The notes beneath the pieces were generated by a model, which was not told the origin of the DNA, made no database searches, and was given only the letters and a program-made list of their open reading frames with translations. Position numbers and translations under genes: made by a program. Below are positions 1 through 4,534 of a DNA stretch of 6,138 nucleotides, piece by piece. Each line of letters opens with the position of its first letter. The first letter of the stretch is position 1. Source of the DNA: Desulfobacterales bacterium (GTDB taxonomy: Bacteria > Desulfobacterota > Desulfobacteria > Desulfobacterales > JAFDCJ01); contig JAOZPY010000177.1 in assembly GCA_029932495.1 (NCBI GenBank), positions 1 through 6,138 of the forward strand, read 5' to 3'.

Positions 1-705
1 CACCACCAGCCTGGAGCCGGCAATGCGTTCATGCATGACTTCAGAGGCTGCCACCGGGGTGCCGGGGTCTTCTTCGCCCACCATGATCAGACAGGGAAGA
101 TGAATATCGGCAAGCCGGTCCAGGTAGGCAAGACGGCGGATGGCTTCGCTGCAGCCGATGTAGCCGGCCACCGGCGTTGCCAGGATCTGGCGGCGGATCA
201 AATCTACGCCGGGACCTTTGCGCTGGAGATATTCCGGTGTGAACCAGCGCTGCAGGGTTTCGTCGACCTGAGCCGACATGCCGTTTTTGCGTGCCGCGTC
301 GATGTGCGCCTGCCATATGGGCTGAACCTCAGTCGTTATTTCGGCGGCCGTATCGCACAGGGCAACGCTTTTGAGCCGATGCCCATGGTCCAGAGCCAGG
401 CACTGGCCGATCATGCCGCCCATGGAAAGTCCCACAAAATGGACCGTTTCAATTTCCAGTGCATCCAGCAGGGCGACGGCGTCAGCGGCCAGCAACTCCA
501 GGCTGTATGCTCCCGGAGGGGCGTCACTGTCACCATGGCCGCGGGTATCGTAGCGCAGCATCCGGAAGTGAGACTGGAGGGCCTCCATCTGGGGATCCCA
601 CATCCGCATGCTTGAGGCCAGCGAATGGCTGAGCATCACCACCGGTGCATCCGGGAGACCGGCAATCTCATAACTGATATCAATTTTATTGGCACGAACT
701 TTCAT
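1..705 (-). CDS. Alpha/beta hydrolase, 3-oxoadipate enol-lactonase-like (partial, C-terminus off the window)
   Basis: 235 residues are visible, with the C-terminus cut by the left edge; family members are about 260 residues. Seen: an oxyanion-loop motif HSLA at residues 27-30 followed by MRMWDPQ (33-39), the RYDTRGHG strand-turn at 51-58, the nucleophile elbow GLSMGG with Ser94, and a late acid-loop motif VGEEDPGTP with Asp213 as the likely triad acid. The catalytic His should lie in the missing part. The HSLA...MRMWDPQ and RYDTRGHG blocks are typical of PcaD, which hydrolyses 3-oxoadipate enol-lactone in the beta-ketoadipate pathway, a cytosolic reaction. Many anaerobe paralogues of this type have other ester or lactone substrates, and no other pca gene is present, so the substrate is uncertain. 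The ATG at 705 has an AAGGA ribosome site 8 bases upstream that overlaps the TAA stop of the PilZ gene, so the two genes are probably co-transcribed and perhaps translationally coupled. Confidence 0.88.
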   Translation of the reverse strand, partial: MKVRANKIDISYEIAGLPDAPVVMLSHSLASSMRMWDPQMEALQSHFRMLRYDTRGHGDSDAPPGAYSLELLAADAVALLDALEIETVHFVGLSMGGMIGQCLALDHGHRLKSVALCDTAAEITTEVQPIWQAHIDAARKNGMSAQVDETLQRWFTPEYLQRKGPGVDLIRRQILATPVAGYIGCSEAIRRLAYLDRLADIHLPCLIMVGEEDPGTPVAASEVMHERIAGSRLVV

Positions 706-716
706 ACGGGTATTCC

Positions 717-1019
717 TTAAATCAATTTTGCGCCGTAGCCGATCTGATAGGAGGAATCCTCCAGTTGCCGGCACCACATGATTTTGACCTCCAGGTATTG
801 ATCGGCGTTCACGATGAATTGCCGGGGTGGTTGTTTAATGGATACGGAAATTTTATCCCCCTCCACCAGGTCCTGGTTGGATTCAAAATACAGGCCGCCC
901 TGGCTGAAATTATACATGGTGCCCCGATACAAAAAATCAGGTGGATTCGTGTTGTGCAAAATGGCCGATTCATACTTGATCCGCTGGCTTTTTCTGCGCT
1001 CCCTGCCGACGATGTTCAT
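717..1019 (-). CDS. Small PilZ-domain protein (predicted c-di-GMP receptor)
   Basis: This is a 100-residue protein consisting of a single PilZ domain. Both c-di-GMP-binding signatures are visible: RxxxR as Arg9-KSQ-Arg13 near the N-terminus, and [D/N]xSxxG as Asn37-Phe-Ser39-Gln-Gly-Gly42. Beta-strand segments follow, ending in the usual W...G.G.. C-terminal pattern (Trp82; IGYGAKLI at the end). There is no signal peptide or membrane helix, so it is cytosolic. Known for the family: PilZ proteins bind c-di-GMP and alter motility, polysaccharide synthesis or a partner enzyme. Stand-alone PilZ proteins act by protein contact, and the partner here is not evident. The ATG at 1019 has a close GGTGA ribosome site, and an in-frame stop lies eight codons upstream, so the start is well bounded. 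It is the first gene of a probable operon with the downstream hydrolase. Ligand binding is inferred from the motifs only. Confidence 0.87.
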   Translation of the reverse strand: MNIVGRERRKSQRIKYESAILHNTNPPDFLYRGTMYNFSQGGLYFESNQDLVEGDKISVSIKQPPRQFIVNADQYLEVKIMWCRQLEDSSYQIGYGAKLI

Positions 1020-1041
1020 CTCACCTTGCCCCCATCCGGAC

Positions 1042-1072
1042 TGTTATTATGCTGGCAGCTAACATAATAACA
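1042..1072. promoter_or_regulatory. Perfect 10-bp inverted repeat, candidate operator in divergent control region
   Basis: The arm TGTTATTATG (1042-1051) is matched exactly by its reverse complement CATAATAACA (1063-1072), with an 11-base spacer. The arm centres are 21 bases apart, about two helical turns, which suits a dimeric regulator on one DNA face. It lies 22 bases upstream of the PilZ start codon and overlaps the candidate -10 box for that gene. A second, weaker inverted pair, AAATCGA (1072-1078) and TCGATTT (1100-1106), follows. If transcribed leftward, the dyad could instead form an AU-rich hairpin in the PilZ leader. No regulator family can be named from the sequence. Confidence 0.5.
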
Positions 1073-1089
1073 AATCGAAAAATAATCAA
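1061..1089 (-). promoter_or_regulatory. Candidate sigma70-type promoter for the PilZ-hydrolase unit
   Basis: Read on the minus strand, TTGATT (1089-1084) and TATGTT (1066-1061) are separated by 17 bases in an A/T-rich stretch. Each box matches four of the six consensus positions. The right arm of the inverted repeat at 1063-1072 covers the -10 box, so a protein bound there would be expected to block transcription. This is inferred from spacing and base match only. Confidence 0.33.
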
Positions 1090-1136
1090 CTGACATTCGT
1101 CGATTTTAAAACGCCGCTGCCGTATTCTGTTTCTAC

Positions 1137-1165
1137 TTGCCTTCAGGTGGTGTCTCCTATATTCT
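1137..1165 (+). promoter_or_regulatory. Candidate sigma70-type promoter for the amidase gene
   Basis: TTGCCT (1137-1142) and TATTCT (1160-1165) are separated by 17 bases, giving a leader of roughly 65 nt before the amidase start. TATATT (1158-1163) is an overlapping alternative -10 with a shorter 15-base spacer. It sits on the amidase side of the divergent region, 65 bases from the inverted repeat. The support is only moderate consensus match and sensible placement. Confidence 0.33.
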
Positions 1166-1225
1166 AAATGCTGCAATTGTCGGCGGTGCCCTTTTGTGAA
1201 ATGTGCATTTTTACTTTATAAAAAC

Positions 1226-1230
1226 AGGAG
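1226..1230 (+). promoter_or_regulatory. Ribosome binding site deciding the amidase start
   Basis: AGGAG lies 5 bases before the ATG at 1236. The same frame is open from a GTG at 1203, but that codon has no purine-rich site at the right distance and would add eleven residues (HFYFIK...) not expected in the family. The ATG is therefore preferred. Confidence 0.7.
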
Positions 1231-1235
1231 TACAG

Positions 1236-2663
1236 ATGGAATCTTTGCTCAAAAAATCCGCAACGCAGTTGGCCGGATTGATTCGCGCCAGGCAGCTGTC
1301 GCCGGTCGAATTGATGGAGGCAACACTGCGCCGGATAGAGTCTGTCAACCCGCACATCAATGCTTTTGTGGCTTTGAGAGCTGAAGAAGCATTGAGGCAG
1401 GCCCGGAATCTGGAAGATGACATTGCCGCCGGGAAAAATGTGGGACCCCTGGCAGGCCTTCCCCTGGCAGTCAAGGATATGGAGGACACGGAAGGGATGG
1501 TCACTAGTTTTGGCTCTATTCCCTTCAAAGACAACCGGGTCCAGCATGATTCTATCCAGGTGGCCCGGCTCAAGGCGGCCGGCGCGATCGTTGTGGGCAA
1601 AACCAATACCCCGGAGTTCGGCTTTACGGGTTTTACCAAAAACAGGCTTTACGGCGTCACCTGCAACCCCTGGAACCTTGAGCGGACACCGGGCGGTTCC
1701 AGCGGGGGATCAGCGGCGGCGGTCACTGCCTGCATGGTTCCGCTGGCCACCGGATCGGATGCCGGCGGCTCCATTCGCATTCCGGCCAGCTACTGCGGCT
1801 GTTTCGGGTTCAAACCGACCTATGGCAGGATTCCCATGGGGCCGCTGCCGGCACTGCACATGTCCCGTACCTGGCATCTGGGACCTTTAAACCGTACCGT
1901 CAGCGATTGCGCCCTTTACCTGGATTGTGTAACCGGCTATCATCCGGCTGATCCGGATTCTCTGCCCCGGCCGTCCCTGTCTTACGCCCAATGCCTTAAT
2001 CAACCGCTGCCGGGACTAAAAATCGGTTTCAGTCCCGACCTGGGATACGCCCGGGTGCAAAAAGAAGTCGCCGCCGTTGTGCAGCAGGCGGTAACAGCCT
2101 TTGAAGACCTGGGACACACCGTAAGCCTTTGGCCGGGCAAACTGCCCGATGTGGACGATGCCTGGTCCAAGCTGATGGTTTACGAGCTTTATGCCATTAT
2201 TCACGAACAACTGAATGACATCCGGGAGCAGATGGGCAAAACGCTGGTCGGATCCTTGGAGCTGGCCAAAAAGCTGGATGTCAATGATTTTATAAAGATT
2301 CAGGCCGTACGCCGGCAGCTCAATGCGGTGCTGGCGGATTTTTTTGCTGAATTTGACCTGCTGCTGACGCCCACCATGCCCACGGAGGCCTTTGCCGCCA
2401 AGGGTCCGCCACCCGCCGAGATTGACGGCCAGCCGATTTCATTGCTCGGGGCGGTGGCGTTTACCTATCCCTTTAACCTTGCCGGCCTTCCGGCAGCCAC
2501 CGTGAGGGCCGGTATGACGGCCGGTGGGCTTCCCGTGGGGCTGCAAATCATCGGACCCAAATACCGCGATGACCGGGTGCTCCAGGCCGCCCATGCTTTT
2601 GAGCAGGCGCGTCCCTGGGATCACGAGTGGCCCGATATCGAGATCGTTGCGCGTGTTTCATAA
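1236..2663 (+). CDS. Amidase-signature family amidase
   Basis: The product is 475 residues, a normal length for a stand-alone amidase-signature enzyme. The whole catalytic apparatus is visible: Lys80 in LPLAVKD, the cis-Ser Ser155 in the Gly/Ser-rich run TPGGSSGGSAAAV (151-163), and the nucleophile Ser179 in GSDAGGSIRIPA (173-184). This Ser-cisSer-Lys triad hydrolyses a carboxamide to acid and ammonia through an acyl-enzyme. There is no signal peptide or membrane helix, so it is cytosolic. The family includes GatA, acylamidases, nylon-oligomer hydrolases and fatty-acid amide hydrolases. No gatB or gatC is adjacent, so a GatA role in tRNA amidation is unlikely, though not excluded without the rest of the genome. 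The substrate cannot be told from sequence. It is monocistronic here: divergent from the PilZ gene and separated by 191 bases from rubrerythrin, which has its own promoter. The TAA stop is backed by further TGA and TAA triplets within seven bases. Confidence 0.92.
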   Translation: MESLLKKSATQLAGLIRARQLSPVELMEATLRRIESVNPHINAFVALRAEEALRQARNLEDDIAAGKNVGPLAGLPLAVKDMEDTEGMVTSFGSIPFKDNRVQHDSIQVARLKAAGAIVVGKTNTPEFGFTGFTKNRLYGVTCNPWNLERTPGGSSGGSAAAVTACMVPLATGSDAGGSIRIPASYCGCFGFKPTYGRIPMGPLPALHMSRTWHLGPLNRTVSDCALYLDCVTGYHPADPDSLPRPSLSYAQCLNQPLPGLKIGFSPDLGYARVQKEVAAVVQQAVTAFEDLGHTVSLWPGKLPDVDDAWSKLMVYELYAIIHEQLNDIREQMGKTLVGSLELAKKLDVNDFIKIQAVRRQLNAVLADFFAEFDLLLTPTMPTEAFAAKGPPPAEIDGQPISLLGAVAFTYPFNLAGLPAATVRAGMTAGGLPVGLQIIGPKYRDDRVLQAAHAFEQARPWDHEWPDIEIVARVS

Positions 2664-2706
2664 GTGATAAACTTGAAGGGTTTTATCCGGGGCGGTGTTT
2701 TTTTGC

Positions 2707-2737
2707 TTGACAAATAGGAATGATTCCTATTTAGCTA
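2707..2737 (+). promoter_or_regulatory. Rubrerythrin promoter with consensus -35 box
   Basis: TTGACA (2707-2712) is an exact sigma70 -35 hexamer. The -10 is less certain: TATTTA (2728-2733, 15-base spacer) or TAGCTA (2732-2737, 19-base spacer) are the best candidates, and neither has the ideal 17-base spacing. Either predicts a leader of roughly 110 nt before the rubrerythrin ATG. The palindromic operator fills the spacer, so a bound repressor would exclude RNA polymerase. Confidence 0.6.
2712..2732. promoter_or_regulatory. 21-bp perfect palindrome, predicted Fur-family (PerR-like) operator
   Basis: The arm AAATAGGAAT (2712-2721), the centre base G2722 and the arm ATTCCTATTT (2723-2732) form a perfect 10-1-10 palindrome. 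Its core AATnATT and the 7-1-7 symmetry match the general pattern of Fur-family boxes (Fur, PerR, Zur). The site overlaps the last base of the -35 box and fills the promoter spacer of a rubrerythrin gene, a classic PerR-controlled peroxide-defence gene in anaerobes. PerR is therefore the best guess. Fur itself or another family member is possible, since no regulator gene lies in the window. Confidence 0.72.
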
Positions 2738-2748
2738 CTCGAATCAGC

Positions 2749-2788
2749 TGCCTGTTCATAGGGGATGCGAACAATGCCCCGGCAGGCA
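2749..2788 (+). other. Possible hairpin in the rubrerythrin mRNA leader
   Basis: TGCCTG (2749-2754) pairs with CAGGCA (2783-2788), and inside it GGGG (2761-2764) pairs with CCCC (2777-2780). The two stems are separated by an uneven internal loop (6 bases against 2) and capped by a 12-base loop. It falls in the leader between the predicted transcription start and the rubrerythrin ribosome site. It has no U-tract and matches no riboswitch class I recognise. It may simply stabilise the mRNA or be chance pairing. Confidence 0.25.
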
Positions 2789-2854
2789 AAGTATGGCTGT
2801 CAGATCCGCAACTTATTTTAAAACGAGCACAGGAAGAGAAAGGAAATCCAATCC

Positions 2855-3376
2855 ATGAGCAAGACCACTGAAAATTTACAAGCCGCATTTGCCGGTGAAT
2901 CCCAGGCCAGGAACAAATACACCTTTTTTGCAGAGGTTGCCCGGGCCGAAGGGTATCATTACATTGCCAAAATTTTTGAAGAAACCGCTGCCAATGAAAT
3001 GCAGCATGCCAAAGACCACCTCAAGCTGCTCAACGGTATCGGGGATACGGCCACAAACCTTAAAGAAGCCTGGGGTGGGGAAGATTATGAAGTGCAGACC
3101 ATGTATCCCACCTTTGCCAAGGAGGCTGAAGAAGAAGGCGAGAAGCAGGCCGCCATGGCATTTAAACAGGTGCTCAAGATCGAGGCCCATCACCGGGAGC
3201 GCTACAAGAAACTGCTGGAGATGGTCGAGGCGGGCATGGTCTTCAAGCGTGAGCAGCCCATCAAATGGAAATGCAGTGTCTGCGGCTATATCCATGAAGG
3301 CACCGAACCGCCGGCCAAATGCCCGTCCTGCAAAAATCCCCGGGAATATTACGAACCTGCCAATCTGGATTTTTAA
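2855..3376 (+). CDS. rbr: Rubrerythrin (diiron peroxidase with C-terminal rubredoxin domain)
   Basis: The product is 173 residues. An N-terminal four-helix ferritin-like domain (about 1-130) carries the diiron ligands expected of rubrerythrin: Glu15, Glu48 and His51 (ExxH), Glu76 and Glu79 (ExxE), and Glu110 and His113 (ExxH). A C-terminal rubredoxin-like FeS4 domain has Cys140-x2-Cys143 and Cys156-x2-Cys159. All metal ligands are present. The enzyme reduces H2O2 to water in the cytosol, with electrons passing through the rubredoxin centre from NAD(P)H-linked donors, and protects anaerobes from oxygen exposure. From memory it is shorter than the Desulfovibrio vulgaris protein (about 191 residues), mainly between the second and third ligand pairs. 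The ATG at 2855 is preceded by AAAGGAA about 9 bases upstream. The gene is probably monocistronic: it has its own operator-controlled promoter upstream, and the next gene is convergent. Confidence 0.97.
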   Translation: MSKTTENLQAAFAGESQARNKYTFFAEVARAEGYHYIAKIFEETAANEMQHAKDHLKLLNGIGDTATNLKEAWGGEDYEVQTMYPTFAKEAEEEGEKQAAMAFKQVLKIEAHHRERYKKLLEMVEAGMVFKREQPIKWKCSVCGYIHEGTEPPAKCPSCKNPREYYEPANLDF

Positions 3377-3394
3377 AAGCGGTGCTGCACATTA

Positions 3395-3424
3395 ATGCTC
3401 CCCGCCACTGGTTGCGAGGAGCAT
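3395..3424 (+). terminator. Hairpin after rubrerythrin, possible transcript end without U-tract
   Basis: ATGCTCC (3395-3401) pairs perfectly with GGAGCAT (3418-3424). After one mismatch (C3402 against A3417) the stem continues as CGC (3403-3405) with GCG (3414-3416), closing an 8-base loop. It begins 18 bases after the rubrerythrin stop. No T-run follows on the plus strand, so it is not a standard intrinsic terminator. It could protect the mRNA 3' end or act with Rho. Confidence 0.4.
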
Positions 3425-3449
3425 CCCGGCACAGGTTGACAGCAGACCG

Positions 3450-3484
3450 AAAAATAGAGAACCCGGTGCGTTATTGCGCCGGGT
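3450..3484 (-). terminator. Probable intrinsic terminator for the DMT transporter gene
   Basis: On the minus strand, ACCCGG (3484-3479) pairs with CCGGGT (3466-3461). Two further C-G pairs inside are reached past a 2-base bulge, closing a 6-base loop. A T-rich stretch follows, ending in TTTTT at 3454-3450, six bases after the stem. It lies 18 bases beyond the transporter stop codon. The gap before the T-run makes it weaker than ideal. Confidence 0.5.
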
Positions 3485-3501
3485 ATCAACGCGCAACACT
3501 G

Positions 3502-4413
3502 TCAGGGGGGTGGGGCTGCGCCTTTCCTGTGGGCGATGGCGTTCAGGCGGTTGAGCGCTGCCACGCTGACCAAGATCATCACACCACCGCACCAGAACCT
3601 CCAAGTGACCGGATCACCCAAAAGCATGATGCCGGCCACGGCGGTAAAGATCACCTCGCTGGACATGAACACACCGCCTTCCCAGCCGCGGCAATAGAAA
3701 AATCCCTGGTTCATTAAAAGCTGAGCCATGACCGAACTCAAGATCAGGCCCAGGATCATGCCCCATTCCAACGGCGTGCAAGGCCAGACCGGATGCATCA
3801 CGAACATCGGTGCAGTGACCAGCATGCCCGTGGTGCACAGGTAGAGGTAAATGATGACGGGTCCGTTTTTTTTTCGCAAAGTTCGGATGAGTGTAACGGT
3901 CAGTCCCGCAAAAGCCGCTCCTGCGAGTGCAAAGCTTTGTCCCAGCAGGTCGGTCCCAAGCTTAAAATCGAAAAGAATCGCGACACCGATTAAAACCATC
4001 GCGATCGAGGTGATTTCAAATCCACCGATGCGTTCCCGGTAAATAAAAAATGAAAAAACAGCGGAAAAGGCCGGATAGGAATAAAATATAATCAACGCCG
4101 TGGAAACGGGCAGCAGTCGGATCGCCATGACCATACAGATAAAGGCGATGCATCCCACACAGCCCCGGAGGACGAGCAACCGGATATTAACACCGCGATA
4201 CGGATTTTTGTGGCGTCCGAAAACAGCAACCAGTACCAGTGCGCCGCCGAAAAATCGGTAAAATCCGATGCTCCACACCGTAAATGCAGGCCCCAGCAGC
4301 TTTACGATCAAATTGAGCACCGTGAACAGCAGCGCCGCCGACAACATGAAAAGCGGACCGGCAATGGCCGCGTCCAACTGCACCGGTTGCCTTGTTGGTG
4401 ACGGATCTACCAT
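3502..4413 (-). CDS. DMT-superfamily transporter, two EamA domains
   Basis: This is a 303-residue, very hydrophobic protein with about ten predicted membrane helices, roughly at 18-39, 45-65, 78-98, 104-123, 133-149, 160-177, 186-206, 215-235, 248-266 and 270-288. They form two EamA repeats (about 17-148 and 160-287), the normal length and plan for the drug/metabolite transporter family in the inner membrane. The fourth helix ends in FFIYRERIGG, with the conserved acidic Glu127. The equivalent site in the second repeat reads LLGDPVTW, with Asp in place of the usual Glu. Positively charged segments such as RTLRKKNG (177-184) fit cytoplasmic loops. Members export amino acids, purines or other small metabolites, and the substrate cannot be assigned here. 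The ATG at 4413 has a GAGAGG ribosome site 6 bases upstream. It is divergent from the flavoprotein oxidase and convergent with rubrerythrin. The C-terminus is a run of prolines encoded by a C-rich tract just before the stop. Confidence 0.9.
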   Translation of the reverse strand: MVDPSPTRQPVQLDAAIAGPLFMLSAALLFTVLNLIVKLLGPAFTVWSIGFYRFFGGALVLVAVFGRHKNPYRGVNIRLLVLRGCVGCIAFICMVMAIRLLPVSTALIIFYSYPAFSAVFSFFIYRERIGGFEITSIAMVLIGVAILFDFKLGTDLLGQSFALAGAAFAGLTVTLIRTLRKKNGPVIIYLYLCTTGMLVTAPMFVMHPVWPCTPLEWGMILGLILSSVMAQLLMNQGFFYCRGWEGGVFMSSEVIFTAVAGIMLLGDPVTWRFWCGGVMILVSVAALNRLNAIAHRKGAAPPP

Positions 4414-4534
4414 TTTTTGCCTCTCATATTTTTTCCTTGCCCCTGCCGGGTGGTTTATGCAACGTTAGACATATCATGGAAAAGGCTTTACCACCATCTG
4501 CAAATACCAAAATTTCCAAAACGGAGTCAACGCC
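4414..4534. other. Divergent intergenic region between transporter and flavoprotein genes
   Basis: The 121 bases hold the ribosome sites of both flanking genes (GAGAGG for the transporter, GGAG for the oxidase) and must carry both promoters unless either gene is expressed from elsewhere. I found no pair of boxes with good consensus and spacing in either direction. The best leftward candidate is TTTCCA-17-CATAAA, which is weak. No strong inverted repeat is visible. There is no credible small ORF. Confidence 0.5.

Noticed and set aside
31..615. Long plus-strand open frame (194 codons) opposite the hydrolase
   Set aside because: The minus-strand hydrolase has clear catalytic motifs and a ribosome site. 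The plus frame has no recognisable domain and is explained by the GC-rich codon use of the gene on the other strand.
1203..1235. GTG start at 1203 adding eleven residues to the amidase
   Set aside because: It has no ribosome site at a suitable distance, whereas the ATG at 1236 has AGGAG five bases upstream.
1164..1639. Two overlapping minus-strand open frames opposite the amidase N-terminus
   Set aside because: They lie antisense to the amidase catalytic Lys region, resemble no family I know and run across the divergent promoter region. They are shadows of the real gene.
2664..2704. Possible intrinsic terminator for the amidase ending in a run of seven T
   Set aside because: The T-run at 2698-2704 is real, but no convincing GC-rich stem precedes it; the best pairing is only about three bases.
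2876..3395. Open frames on both strands overlapping rubrerythrin (minus 139 codons, plus 168 codons)
   Set aside because: The rubrerythrin frame has every metal ligand. The alternatives have no family features.
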